64,000 bases of DNA, from the NCBI RefSeq assembly GCF_026241515.1, contig NZ_JAPHPW010000002.1, forward strand, positions 186,001-250,000, in the 5' to 3' direction. The position numbers were made by a program, and so were the translations under genes. The notes beneath the pieces were generated by a model, which was not told the DNA's origin, did no database searches, and saw only the letters and a program-made list of their open reading frames with translations. Position 1 is the first letter of the stretch. The number at the start of each line of letters is the position of its first letter. Positions 1 through 9,038 of this stretch are shown here, piece after piece. This DNA comes from Vibrio sp. 14G-20. Lineage in GTDB: Bacteria > Pseudomonadota > Gammaproteobacteria > Enterobacterales > Vibrionaceae.

Positions 1-724
1 AAATATGAACGACGGCAAATGAGCTGCCTGTCAGCCTTCTCTGTGACAGTAGCTTGTGGTTTAAGCGAGATTCAAATGCGTTTCGGTTTAAAAAGCCTGT
101 GCCGAGATCGTGATTCTTTTGGAAATTGATCTTTTGTTCTGCTGCTTTTCGCTTATCAATCTCTTGATTCAATGAATAATTAAGACTCGCAAGATCTTTA
201 GTCCGAGTATAAACACGGTTTCTTAAGTCTCTATTCATTTGAGTGAGCTTAGCATGTTGAAACAGGGTTTTAAGCTGAGACTCTATCGAGGTGCGAAAGC
301 TCTGTAAAAGCTTGATATAGGTGGGAGTGTAGTGGTTTTCTTTCGAGTCTAAAATGCAGATAGTGCCAAATAATTCACCATTCGGCCAAAGCAGCGGAAT
401 GCCACAATAAGAGACTAAACCGAGCTTTATGTCTGGGTTGTTTCCCCAGGCAGGATCGGCGAGGGCATTGGGCACAACAAGTTGTTGTTGAGACTCCATC
501 ACCGTTTCACAGTAAAGCCCATTGCCTAAGGTTTCAGAATCCCCTTTGTTGTATGGATTGTTTTTACTGCGACTAGTAGAGAATACTTCAATGTAGTTGG
601 CGTGAACACGCATGATGAGCGCGGCAGGCACTTGAGTGATTTGAGCTAAGAGGTCAACAATGTTCTGCCAACCGGACTCCATATCGTCTGGAATATCTAA
701 GTCAATCGTTTTTATTTTCTTCAT
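1..724 (-). CDS. GAF-domain signalling protein, 3' part cut by window edge (probable GGDEF/EAL-type)
   Basis: A minus-strand frame opens at the ATG at 724-722 and runs without a stop to the left edge, so the C-terminus is missing. Residues about 10-165 look like a GAF sensor domain (LGNGLYCETVMES, then a SYCGIPLLWPNGELFGTICILD strand pattern). A charged helix follows (TKDLASLNYSLNQEIDKRKA), likely a coiled coil, and then NHDLGTGFLNRNAFESRL. That last stretch resembles the start of a GGDEF domain (consensus D-x-LTGLxNR) but is degenerate. In Vibrio this arrangement often leads into an EAL phosphodiesterase domain, which would lie outside the window. The GAF fold is seen; the c-di-GMP role is inferred. 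Confidence 0.75.
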   Translation of the reverse strand, partial: MKKIKTIDLDIPDDMESGWQNIVDLLAQITQVPAALIMRVHANYIEVFSTSRSKNNPYNKGDSETLGNGLYCETVMESQQQLVVPNALADPAWGNNPDIKLGLVSYCGIPLLWPNGELFGTICILDSKENHYTPTYIKLLQSFRTSIESQLKTLFQHAKLTQMNRDLRNRVYTRTKDLASLNYSLNQEIDKRKAAEQKINFQKNHDLGTGFLNRNAFESRLNHKLLSQRRLTGSSFAVVHI

Positions 725-831
725 ATGACTCCGAGTCAATTATGCTAAATGCATCAACACATCCTGTGTTAATTATGATGAACCAAATAAACTGTGAATC
801 TTACGTTAATTAAGTATAAGAAATGTTGCAC

Positions 832-862
832 AAAAAAACCTCCGCAATTTTGCAGAGGTTTT
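832..862 (-). terminator. Rho-independent terminator after fabV
   Basis: On the minus strand AACCTCTGCA-AAAT-TGCGGAGGTT is followed by a run of T. It lies about 40 bases beyond the fabV stop, in the right orientation to end that transcript. Confidence 0.85.
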
Positions 863-902
863 CAAATGTGAATCCGGGTCTCAGTAATGAGATAAGTTTC
901 GA

Positions 903-2102
903 TTAAGGCTTTAACTTTATAAAATCTTCTGTGTTAAGTTTTTGCCTATAGTCTACCGATGGTTGACCAAAACCGTTTAATTGCAGAAATTCCTCTTTAA
1001 ACCCTTGGTAATCGCCTAAAGTTTGGAAGTTGTTTTGATCCATATTTTCTAGTAACTCAGTCACGTGTGCTTGGGTTTCTGGTTCTAGTTCCCAATCATC
1101 CATACGAATCAATCGCTCACCATCAAGTGGTACTTTTGATTGACCATAAAGTTTGGTGCTAAAAAGACGCTGCATTTGCTGGATACAACCTTCATGGGTC
1201 TCTTTGTTTTTCATCACTTTATACAAAGCAAGTAGATAAGGGCTGAGTCCCGGGATGAAAACGCTCGCTTTAGTGACTAGGGCTTTACAGACAGTCGCGT
1301 AAGCGTTGCCATCAAAGTTAGCCAACTCTAGGTTTAGTGCGTGGCTGGTTTGGTGAAGGTCGATCTTAGCGCGTCCTAATGTACCGTCTAAATAAATAGG
1401 GTGTGTGACTTCTGGACCAACATAAGAAAACGCGATTGTTTTGCAACCCGGAGCAATAGATTCAGCGTTGATGAGCTCATCAATCCATTGTCCCCAATCT
1501 TCGCCACCCATTACTTTGAGTGTGCTTTCGGCTTCTTCTTCCGTTGCAGCTTCTAGTGTGTTGGTCACCCAGCTGTCATGTTCCAAAGAAATGGTTGCGC
1601 CAGTCACGCTTTCACCAATAGGCTTGATGGCAGAACGCCAAAACTCTTCGGAATCTGGTTTAGGGCGAACACCCGCAGCTAAGCTATAGATAATCAGATC
1701 CACTTCACCTTCGAAGTAGGTTTCAATGGCTTCGACAACTTGTGAACGTGTTTCTTGCGAAAATGCGTCGCCAACGATATTGATAGCAGTGCGTTGCTCT
1801 CGTTCGGCTTCTTTTTTGAAATAGATGTTGTTGTACCAACCAGCACTACCTAGGGATTTTTCATTTGGACCGCGCTCGAATGAGACGCCGATAGTGTCAG
1901 CTTTTGCGCCGCCAAAAGTAAGGGCAATACGAGCGGCAAGGCCAAAGCCTGAGGAAGCGCCGATAATCAGTACTCGTTTAGGGCCATCTTTGATTTGCGG
2001 CGCACTCTTAACAAACTTGATTTGTTGCTTTACGGCTTCTTGACAGCCAAGAGGGTGAGCGCTTTTGGCTACCACACCCTTGATAACAGGTTCGATCAGC
2101 AT
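903..2102 (-). CDS. fabV: Enoyl-ACP reductase FabV (trans-2-enoyl reductase)
   Basis: NADH-dependent trans-2-enoyl-ACP reductase, which catalyses the last step of each fatty-acid elongation cycle in the cytosol. At 399 residues it has the usual FabV length, longer than FabI. The N-terminus MLIEPVIKGVV is typical of the family. The nucleotide-binding glycine motif GASSGFG is at about residues 48-54. The family's catalytic Tyr-x8-Lys is Y237 and K246 (YLDGTLGRAK). A good ribosome-binding site (TAAGG) precedes the ATG. It is a single-gene unit with its own terminator. FabV enzymes are known to be far less sensitive to triclosan than FabI; whether this genome also has FabI cannot be seen here. 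Confidence 0.96.
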   Translation of the reverse strand: MLIEPVIKGVVAKSAHPLGCQEAVKQQIKFVKSAPQIKDGPKRVLIIGASSGFGLAARIALTFGGAKADTIGVSFERGPNEKSLGSAGWYNNIYFKKEAEREQRTAINIVGDAFSQETRSQVVEAIETYFEGEVDLIIYSLAAGVRPKPDSEEFWRSAIKPIGESVTGATISLEHDSWVTNTLEAATEEEAESTLKVMGGEDWGQWIDELINAESIAPGCKTIAFSYVGPEVTHPIYLDGTLGRAKIDLHQTSHALNLELANFDGNAYATVCKALVTKASVFIPGLSPYLLALYKVMKNKETHEGCIQQMQRLFSTKLYGQSKVPLDGERLIRMDDWELEPETQAHVTELLENMDQNNFQTLGDYQGFKEEFLQLNGFGQPSVDYRQKLNTEDFIKLKP

Positions 2103-2183
2103 AAATAACCTTACAGTTAACGGTGATATGCACTCAGGCTAACGTAAAGCTGTGTAAAATTTATTGAGCTAGACCATTAAAAC

Positions 2184-2801
2184 TTAAAGATACTGATATA
2201 ATTCTTCGGCGACGAATTCAGCAATCCAAGGTTGAGCTTCTGGTTTTGGATGCAATCCATCGTTCATCATCCACTCAGATTTAAGGATGATATGCTCTAG
2301 GAAAAACGGTAAAAGTGGTACGTTTTGTTGATCAGCAAGCGCTGCAAAAACGTATTCAAACTGCTGGTTGTAACGCTTTCCGTAATTCGGTGGGATTTTA
2401 ATCTGCATCATTATAGGTTTCGCGCCCGCAGCTTTTATCTGCTCAATGATTTGATCAAGATTTGCAGACATCAGCTTTGGTGGGAATCCACGAAGTCCGT
2501 CATTCGCACCAAGTTCAATAAGAACGGTGTCTGGAGCGTGTTCTTCAAGCAATTGTGGTAAGCGAGCTAAACCATTGCCAGTTGTGTCTCCAGAAATACT
2601 TCCGTTAACCACGGTTACCGCTTTGTCATGCTTTGCTAACGCGTCGGGTAACAGGCTTGGCCAACTCTGTTTGATGTCCATGTTGTAACCGGCACTCAAG
2701 CTATCACCAAGGACCAGTAACTTAGAATCTAACTCGGTATCTTGAGCCAAAGAAGCGGTTGAAAATAAAATAAAGAATAAAAAGGAAATTAGTCGAGTCA
2801 T
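2184..2801 (-). CDS. tesA: Multifunctional acyl-CoA thioesterase I / lysophospholipase L1 TesA
   Basis: Periplasmic SGNH-family esterase/thioesterase. Starting at the ATG at 2801, the protein begins MTRLISFLFFILFSTASLAQ, a clear signal peptide cleaved after about residue 19. Block I GDSLS carries the nucleophile Ser34. Block III GAND and the C-terminal DGLHP (catalytic Asp and His) are also present. An in-frame ATG at 2816 would add five residues ahead of the signal peptide and is less likely. The gene is divergent from the ABC gene ybbA, as in Escherichia coli, and the two start codons overlap. Confidence 0.94.
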   Translation of the reverse strand: MTRLISFLFFILFSTASLAQDTELDSKLLVLGDSLSAGYNMDIKQSWPSLLPDALAKHDKAVTVVNGSISGDTTGNGLARLPQLLEEHAPDTVLIELGANDGLRGFPPKLMSANLDQIIEQIKAAGAKPIMMQIKIPPNYGKRYNQQFEYVFAALADQQNVPLLPFFLEHIILKSEWMMNDGLHPKPEAQPWIAEFVAEELYQYL

Positions 2802-3474
2802 GCATACATCCATCATTAAAGCAGAAGCTGTTTCGAAGACAGTGTCTACTAATCAAGAACATTTAACAATCCTAGAGCACGTCGATATCGATATTCGTGA
2901 GGGCGAAACTGTCGCGATTGTCGGCACGTCTGGCGCGGGTAAGTCGACCCTAATGACGCTACTTGCTGGTCTTGATGTACCAACGAAAGGCGAAATCAGT
3001 TTATTAGGGCAGCCACTTTCACAGCTTGATGATGAGGCAAGAGCTAAGATCCGCAGTGAATCGGTAGGGTTTGTATTTCAAAGCTTCTTATTAATTCCAA
3101 GCCTTTCTGCGCTGCAAAATGTCACGTTGCCTTGTTTGTTGAAGGGAGAAGACGAAGACATCGAACGCGCGACGGCTCTGCTTGAATCAGTAGGCTTGAA
3201 AGACAGGCTTGATCACTTGCCGTCTCAGCTATCTGGTGGTGAGCAACAAAGGGTCGCGTTGGCGCGCGCATTTATGATTAAGCCAAAAATTCTTTTTGCT
3301 GACGAACCCACAGGCAACCTAGACCAACAAACTGCTGCCAAAATTGTTGAATTGTTGTTTGAATTGAACTCATCCCACGGCACAACGTTAGTGTTGGTGA
3401 CACACGACCCCAAGCTTGCACAACGTTGCCAAAGAACACTTAAGATGCATGTCGGTCAGATAGAGGAAGTCTAA
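2800..3474 (+). CDS. ybbA: ABC transporter ATP-binding protein YbbA
   Basis: Cytoplasmic ATPase of a LolD/MacB-type ABC system. Of its 224 residues, Walker A GTSGAGKS is at 42-49, Q-loop SFLL at about 95-98, signature LSGGEQQR at 144-151, and Walker B with the catalytic glutamate ILFADEP at 164-170. The next gene begins two bases after the stop, so this and the permease form one transcription unit. The substrate is not firmly known in any species. Sharing a promoter region with tesA suggests a lipid or envelope role, but that is inference. AAGGA lies about 12 bases before the ATG. Confidence 0.93.
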   Translation: MHTSIIKAEAVSKTVSTNQEHLTILEHVDIDIREGETVAIVGTSGAGKSTLMTLLAGLDVPTKGEISLLGQPLSQLDDEARAKIRSESVGFVFQSFLLIPSLSALQNVTLPCLLKGEDEDIERATALLESVGLKDRLDHLPSQLSGGEQQRVALARAFMIKPKILFADEPTGNLDQQTAAKIVELLFELNSSHGTTLVLVTHDPKLAQRCQRTLKMHVGQIEEV

Positions 3475-3475
3475 A

Positions 3476-5914
3476 TTGAATTCATCAAACGGACTGAATA
3501 AACGCCTGTTTTCGTGGAGTATCGAAGAGATTCGACACGGTCAGTTGTGGCCAGTTTCAATCGCTTTAACGCTTATTATTGCTTGTGTATTTGCATTGTC
3601 GGCATTGGCCGAACGTATGGAGCAGGTAATTGTTAAGCAGGGCAAAGATGCGCTTACTGCCGATAGCGTGTTTATCTCAGCAAACCCAGTTCCACAATCC
3701 TTGTTAGACCTCACTCAAGTTGAACAATTAGAAAGCTCTCAGTTGACTCGTTTTTCAACCATGGCATTCAGTGACAACTCGATGCAGTTAGTGACGGTGA
3801 AAGCGGTTGAAAGTAATTACCCATTACGCGGCGAAATGATCTTAGAGGGCGCTGATAAAGCATCAAGTAACCATGTTAAGCCGGGTGAACTTTGGCTAGA
3901 CGAGCGTATATTCGCACAGTTAGAGGTTGAGATTGGTGACAATGTCACTATTGGCGATGCCGATTTAGCGATAACTGGACGAATCACTCAAGAACCAGGC
4001 TTAAGCTTTAACCCATTCCAACAAATGCCAGCCGTGCTGATCCATACAAGTGATATCGATGCCACAGGAGCGATTCAACCGGGTAGTCGTGTTAGTTTTA
4101 GGCTGTTTCTCAACGGTGATGATACAAAACTGAAAGCCGCGCAAGACAGTGTCGAGTTAACACCGAGCGATCGTTGGCGTACTCAAGATTCAGCAAGTCG
4201 TACTAATGACATGTTCGAAAGTACGACTCAATACCTTTCTTTAACTGTGGCTATCGTTGTGATCATGGCTGCGACTACTTTGGTACTCACGTGCCAACAT
4301 TATGTTGCGAGTCGCCGAAAAACCATCGCGATGCTAAAGAGTTTAGGTGCAAGCAAGCAGTGGATCGTTAAATGGTTGTCTGTACAGGTATCTCTGCTAG
4401 TGGTTATCGGTACAGTTCTGGGAATTACCATAGGTATCGGCTTGGAGTTTTTGCTTCGTATACCTCTGGGCGACTTATTACCAACGCCACTTCCTAGCTA
4501 TGGCATTGAACCGGCTATCTTGGCGATTTTATCAAGCATCTTAATTGGTGTTCCTGCTCTTGGTATCCCGTTAATTGGCTTGGTCAACACCTCGGCAATC
4601 AGCGTTATTCAATCAAGTCACCAGTCCAATGAAAGCTACAAAAAATACCTCTTGTTACTGGTACCGATTATTCCAATGATGCTGATGTATGGCGACAATC
4701 TATTGGTATGGATAGTTCTAGCGGGTATCGCTTGCCTGTTCTTAGTGCTCGCAATTGTTAGTACGCTCGTTCTGCGTTTGGTTGGTAAACTACCGACATC
4801 GACATCTATGCGTTTGGCATTAAGTCGAATTAATCGCACACCATTAGCAACTGGGATTCAATTTGGATCTTTAGCGCTTTCACTGATGTTGCTGTCTATC
4901 ATCTGGTTGGTAAGAAGTGATTTACTGTCAGATTGGCAGCAAACCTTACCAGAGAACGCACCGAATGCGTTTGCCCTTAACATTGCAAGTTATGAGAAAG
5001 ACAGTTATCTCGAGACGATTGATGCAAACGAAGTAGAGCGTACTCAGGCCTTTCCAATTATCCGAGGAAGACTGACGACGATAAACGGTGTTGAAGCGTC
5101 GGAATACAGCGATACCTCAGGAGAAACAGACGCACTAAGCCGCGAGATCAACTTCACTTGGGGAGATAGCTTGCCAGAGTACAATGAAGTATTAGAAGGC
5201 AGCTGGACACAAGAGCAGGGCGTATCTGTGGAATCGGATGTCGCGGAGCAACTGGATCTAAAGATTGGCGATGAGCTTTCATTCACAATCAACAGCCAGA
5301 ATGTCTCTGCCAAAGTGAATAGCATCCGCAAAGTCGAGTGGCGTGAAATGAAGCCGAACTTCTACTTCATCTTTACTCCAGATGTCTTGAGCTCAATTCC
5401 TTCTACTTGGCTAGTGAGCTTCAGATTAGAAGAACAACATAATCAGATGCTCAACGAACTCTCTCGAAATCACCCAACCGTGAGTTTGATGGATATTCGC
5501 AAGATGGGTAGCAAGATCCAAGAGCTGCTCAAACAGATTGTTTGGTCGATTACCGTACTTGCGGCATTAGGTGTGGTGGCGGGGCTGTTGCTTATCTTCA
5601 CTCTATTGCGATTGAGCTTATCTCAAAGACAACAAGAGATACGCTTGTATCGAACATTAGGCGCGAGTAAGAAGCGAATTCTCAATACTATTTGGTGTGA
5701 GTACGGGTTAATGGCGTTAGTCGCAGGCTCAATTGCAGCGCTCGGTTCTGAGCTCAGCGTGGCAGGCGTTATGAACTTTGGCTTCGAGTTACAACCTTCA
5801 CTACACCCGATGTTTTGGATAGCGTTACCGGTGTTAACGTTCATCACATTAGCTGCGGTAGTGAATAGTTTAATCAAACGTTTGTTGGCACCAGTAAACA
5901 AGGATTTTGGTTAG
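3476..5914 (+). CDS. ybbP: FtsX-like ABC permease YbbP
   Basis: Inner-membrane permease partner of YbbA, 812 residues. There is a transmembrane segment near the N-terminus (about 26-44) and a large periplasmic region. FtsX/MacB-type domains follow at about 250-450 and 680-805, each containing the family's RxxTIAMLKSLGAS or RQQEIRLYRTLGAS motif. The start is TTG at 3476, preceded by GAGGAAG five to six bases upstream; the next in-frame ATG is far downstream, so the TTG start is needed. The short spacing from ybbA implies translational coupling. Confidence 0.92.
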   Translation: MNSSNGLNKRLFSWSIEEIRHGQLWPVSIALTLIIACVFALSALAERMEQVIVKQGKDALTADSVFISANPVPQSLLDLTQVEQLESSQLTRFSTMAFSDNSMQLVTVKAVESNYPLRGEMILEGADKASSNHVKPGELWLDERIFAQLEVEIGDNVTIGDADLAITGRITQEPGLSFNPFQQMPAVLIHTSDIDATGAIQPGSRVSFRLFLNGDDTKLKAAQDSVELTPSDRWRTQDSASRTNDMFESTTQYLSLTVAIVVIMAATTLVLTCQHYVASRRKTIAMLKSLGASKQWIVKWLSVQVSLLVVIGTVLGITIGIGLEFLLRIPLGDLLPTPLPSYGIEPAILAILSSILIGVPALGIPLIGLVNTSAISVIQSSHQSNESYKKYLLLLVPIIPMMLMYGDNLLVWIVLAGIACLFLVLAIVSTLVLRLVGKLPTSTSMRLALSRINRTPLATGIQFGSLALSLMLLSIIWLVRSDLLSDWQQTLPENAPNAFALNIASYEKDSYLETIDANEVERTQAFPIIRGRLTTINGVEASEYSDTSGETDALSREINFTWGDSLPEYNEVLEGSWTQEQGVSVESDVAEQLDLKIGDELSFTINSQNVSAKVNSIRKVEWREMKPNFYFIFTPDVLSSIPSTWLVSFRLEEQHNQMLNELSRNHPTVSLMDIRKMGSKIQELLKQIVWSITVLAALGVVAGLLLIFTLLRLSLSQRQQEIRLYRTLGASKKRILNTIWCEYGLMALVAGSIAALGSELSVAGVMNFGFELQPSLHPMFWIALPVLTFITLAAVVNSLIKRLLAPVNKDFG

Positions 5915-5944
5915 TCGCTGGCAAGATTTAGCCAATCGCTTAAT

Positions 5945-6015
5945 ACGGTCTAAAAGTGAAATCACTTATACTTAGTCATGCACTATTTATAATACGCCGC
6001 TTTAGACCGTTTTTT
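5945..6015 (+). terminator. Long-loop terminator-like inverted repeat after ybbP
   Basis: ACGGTCTAAA (5945-5954) pairs with TTTAGACCGT (6001-6010), which is followed by six T residues. Inside the 46-base loop is a second small hairpin (AAGTG-AAAT-CACTT). It is positioned to end ybbAP. The long structured loop also fits the 3' end of a small RNA, but no promoter was identified. Confidence 0.5.
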
Positions 6016-6165
6016 ATATGACCAACCCGTAGCATAAGTAAAAAATATCGCACCTTAGATTCCACTCTTTTTAGCATTTTTTAAAACTAATTGCACAATA
6101 ACGCCGATTTAATAAACAGCGGTTAGTCCCTGTAAACAAAGGGTTTGCGCAACTTAGCAAGAACG

Positions 6166-6210
6166 TTATCAACAGTTATCCACAAAAACGGTGGATAACT
6201 TTAGGGATAA
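6166..6210. promoter_or_regulatory. Cluster of DnaA-box-like sites
   Basis: Four 9-mers lie within 45 bases: TTATCAACA (6166-6174, one mismatch to TTATCCACA), TTATCCACA (6176-6184, perfect), GGTGGATAA (6190-6198, reverse strand, one mismatch) and TAGGGATAA (6202-6210, reverse strand, two mismatches). The rest of the 530-base gap between ybbP and the oxidoreductase shows only the terminator and AT-rich sequence. No origin-associated gene (mnmG, rpmH, rctB) is near, so an origin is unlikely. DnaA titration or DnaA-dependent regulation is possible. Confidence 0.55.
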
Positions 6211-6446
6211 GTTAACATCCATGTTTTAAGAGTGCTGAGGCAGCCTTTATGTGGCGTCACTTAGGACAAATTTGACTGTTAGAATAACCTTCAAAACTCT
6301 ATCTGGGGTTATTGAGTCAAGAGATTATTTATGTTTTTTACATAGATATTAAATCCCACTAATCTAAGACCTTGATAAAAATGTGTTTTAATTCATCGCA
6401 GAACAAAAGTAGAATAGAGACAGTTAATCTTATTCTACAGAACACG

Positions 6447-7901
6447 ATGAACCACAACAAAACGGATAAAAATCAACCTTCTATTGCCATTGTTGGTGGT
6501 GGTATTGCCGGAACAACGAGCGCGATTCACTTTAGTGAGTTGGGTTTTAAGGTCACTATATTGGAAAAAGGGCCGAGTTTGGTTAATGGTCCACCAATTT
6601 GCCACCTGCACGCTGGCGGCAATTTGTATCGAGATATTTCTGTAGAGCAGTGTCTTCAATTGCTCACGCAGTCAATTGATACCGTCCGCTTATTTCCTCA
6701 TACGATCAATATTCGCCCGACAATCATCGCCGTTCCGCACAGTGATGGTGGTGAGCCGTTGGATTTGCTTCCACGCCTTAAGATAATCAAAAGCGCTTAT
6801 GCCGATCTTGTTAAACAAGATAAAAGCAACCAAGTGCTTGGTGATCCGGAAGAGTATTACAAGCTGTACAGCAAAGAAGATTTATTAGCACTTTCCGCGA
6901 AAACACAGCCTCTGAAACCAACATCGCTGGATGATTGGTGTATTCCTTTTGCGAAACATACAGATTTAGAGACCCTAAAATATCCTGTTGCTATGGTTCA
7001 AGAATATGGTTGGAGCGTATTCCGACTCTCTGCTACCGCTCAACTCTCTTTGGGGCAACAAGCTAACTGTACCGTGTTAACCAACAGCCGATTACAATCT
7101 GTTGAGTCGATAGGCCAAGCTTGGTCTTTGACTTATACAGACGCTGAAAACCAAAGCTGCCAACTAACGACCGATTACTTGATTAATGCGAGTGGGTTTG
7201 AAACGGGTATCGTGGACGACTTTGTTGGTTCTAAGCAGCAAAGACTTGTTGAATTTAAAGCTGCATACGTTACAGAGTGGCCATATTCGCAAGAATGTAA
7301 TGAAGAGTGGCCAGAGGTTATCTTTCATGGCCCTAGAGGTACACCACAAGGTATGGCGCAATTAACGCCCTATGCTGATGGTGTGTTCCAACTCCACGGT
7401 ATGACAGAAGGGATTACTCTGTTTGAGGGTGGGCTAGTTTCTTCATCAACAGATTCGTCACAGCCACAGCTGCCTTCTAAGCTTCTTAAGAAAATCGTAT
7501 CGGGTTGGAGCGAAGAGCAGCTTGAATTAAGAACTCGCGCTGCAATAACGCATATGTCTCAGTTCATTCCAAGTTTCAGCTCTGCGTTAGTAGGTGGTAA
7601 GCCTTTGTTTGGTGCACAGCAAATACCAGGAACTGATCCTAGCTTGCGAGCTTCAGACGTTTCATTCTGTGGTGAACGTTATGCTCGACTTGAAGTAGTG
7701 AAAGCTTCTTCAACACTCGAAGCTGCACAAAAGGTTGCTGAACAATGGTTTGATATATCAGAGGCGGTATCTATTGAAGGTACGCACTCAGTGACAATGT
7801 CACTTAATTTAAATGATATTGAAAACAGAGCGATAGATTTAACACAAGAACGTGGATATCCCGAAGCGCTTGCAAAAGTGTCAGGTCAAGATCACGCTTA
7901 A
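6447..7901 (+). CDS. FAD-dependent oxidoreductase (DAO family)
   Basis: Flavoprotein with an N-terminal Rossmann dinucleotide-binding motif, IAIVGGGIAGTTSAIHFSE, followed by an acidic residue ending strand 2 (VTILEKG). A second family feature is the late FCGERYARLEVVKASSTLEA segment near the C-terminus. I chose the ATG at 6447 because it puts the Rossmann motif about 12 residues from the start. In-frame TTG (6372) and ATG (6381) starts would add a 22-25 residue polar leader unlike the family, and none of the candidates has a strong ribosome-binding site. The substrate is not recognisable. It is probably monocistronic, ended by the terminator at 7936. Confidence 0.75.
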   Translation: MNHNKTDKNQPSIAIVGGGIAGTTSAIHFSELGFKVTILEKGPSLVNGPPICHLHAGGNLYRDISVEQCLQLLTQSIDTVRLFPHTINIRPTIIAVPHSDGGEPLDLLPRLKIIKSAYADLVKQDKSNQVLGDPEEYYKLYSKEDLLALSAKTQPLKPTSLDDWCIPFAKHTDLETLKYPVAMVQEYGWSVFRLSATAQLSLGQQANCTVLTNSRLQSVESIGQAWSLTYTDAENQSCQLTTDYLINASGFETGIVDDFVGSKQQRLVEFKAAYVTEWPYSQECNEEWPEVIFHGPRGTPQGMAQLTPYADGVFQLHGMTEGITLFEGGLVSSSTDSSQPQLPSKLLKKIVSGWSEEQLELRTRAAITHMSQFIPSFSSALVGGKPLFGAQQIPGTDPSLRASDVSFCGERYARLEVVKASSTLEAAQKVAEQWFDISEAVSIEGTHSVTMSLNLNDIENRAIDLTQERGYPEALAKVSGQDHA

Positions 7902-7935
7902 TAGCCAATCATCATCTACCGCGCTTAACTTCTTC

Positions 7936-7969
7936 AATTCGGCTTACTACAATAGGTAAGCCGAATTTT
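7936..7969 (+). terminator. Rho-independent terminator
   Basis: Perfect 12-base stem AATTCGGCTTAC / GTAAGCCGAATT with an 8-base loop, followed by T residues. It ends the FAD oxidoreductase transcript. Confidence 0.85.
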
Positions 7970-8034
7970 CATTTCAGCATCAGCTTAGATACCGAAACTC
8001 ATCCAAACTACTTCTTCCTAGCTAATTATTCTTA

Positions 8035-8080
8035 GTTACATAGCTACATAGCAATTAGCTACATAGCTACATAGCAATTA
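8035..8080. repeat. Two-copy tandem repeat, 23-base unit
   Basis: GTTACATAGCTACATAGCAATTA (bases 8035-8057) and its neighbour at 8058-8080 differ at a single base. Each unit contains two copies of the shorter word TACATAGC. The repeat ends eight bases before the pxpC stop, in non-coding DNA. Confidence 0.85.
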
Positions 8081-8087
8081 GCAAAGA

Positions 8088-9038
8088 CTAGTAGCCGAAA
8101 AATTGAGCCCATTGGCACCAAACATCTTGTAAACCTAAGCGATCGCCTTTACTAAACGCGACTGCATGCCCCGGTTTGGCTTGTGCTAAGCGCGGTAAAT
8201 CGATTCTGGCGACACATCCAATCTTCGGATAGCCACCAATGGTCTGTCTGTCATTAAGCAACACGATAGGTTGCCCATCTTGGGGGATTTGAATTGCACC
8301 TAAAGCAATGCCTTCTGACAACAGCGAAATGTCAGGCGAGGCGACGGGGTTGCCACTGAGTCGATAACCCATGCGATTAGAGTTTTGGTCAACGTGATAC
8401 TGCGCGTTATACAAAGTCTCTTTTGCTGCCTCTGAGAATAGCTCGCTTTGATAGCCTTCGATCACTCGTAGGTTCACTGGTAGGTTGTAATCAGGCGTGT
8501 ATCGGAAGGTGACACTCAACGCTTTAAATGGACGTGATAGTTGATGTTGGGTAAAAGCTATTTGCTGCCCTTGCTGGCATGGCTCTCCATCTTGCATTAA
8601 TCCACCAATCTTTTCACGAGTCACGGTAGAACAACTATCAAGAGTTGATGGAGCATCGAATCCGCCCTTAATGGCTAAATACGCCCTTAGACCATTTTTA
8701 GGTAAACCAAATGAGAGAACTTGCCCTTTAAATGCTTGAAAAGTGCGCCAGTTAGCCTGTGGTTTACCATCGAGTTTCGCTTGTAAATCACCCCCGCATA
8801 GTGCCATTTCACAATCAAAATCGATTCGTAACGCGCATTGCCCAAGCGTGATTTCCAACGCCGCTTGGTTTACTGGATTGCCCAATAGATGATTAGCCCA
8901 GCTATAAGAGTAATCATCAACCGGTCCACCTTGCGTTAATCCAAGATGAGCAACACCAAATCGCCCAAAGTCTTGAATCAAACTCAACGGGCCTGGCTTA
9001 ATCACTGTTAGTGTTGGTTTAGCTTTTGTCTTAGCCAT
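8088..9038 (-). CDS. pxpC: 5-oxoprolinase subunit PxpC (biotin-dependent carboxyltransferase-like)
   Basis: One of three subunits of the prokaryotic ATP-dependent 5-oxoprolinase, which opens pyroglutamate to glutamate in the cytosol. At 316 residues it has the usual length. It carries the family's opening GPLSLIQDFGRFGVAHLGL motif and the late VLLNDRQTIGGYPKIG motif of the AHS2/KipA family. Its start overlaps the end of pxpB by eight bases, so the two are translationally coupled. Confidence 0.92.
   Translation of the reverse strand: MAKTKAKPTLTVIKPGPLSLIQDFGRFGVAHLGLTQGGPVDDYSYSWANHLLGNPVNQAALEITLGQCALRIDFDCEMALCGGDLQAKLDGKPQANWRTFQAFKGQVLSFGLPKNGLRAYLAIKGGFDAPSTLDSCSTVTREKIGGLMQDGEPCQQGQQIAFTQHQLSRPFKALSVTFRYTPDYNLPVNLRVIEGYQSELFSEAAKETLYNAQYHVDQNSNRMGYRLSGNPVASPDISLLSEGIALGAIQIPQDGQPIVLLNDRQTIGGYPKIGCVARIDLPRLAQAKPGHAVAFSKGDRLGLQDVWCQWAQFFGY

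Noticed and set aside
6166..6210. DnaA-box cluster as a replication origin
   Set aside because: No dnaA, mnmG, rpmH, parAB or rctB nearby, no adjacent AT-rich 13-mer array, and only one perfect box.
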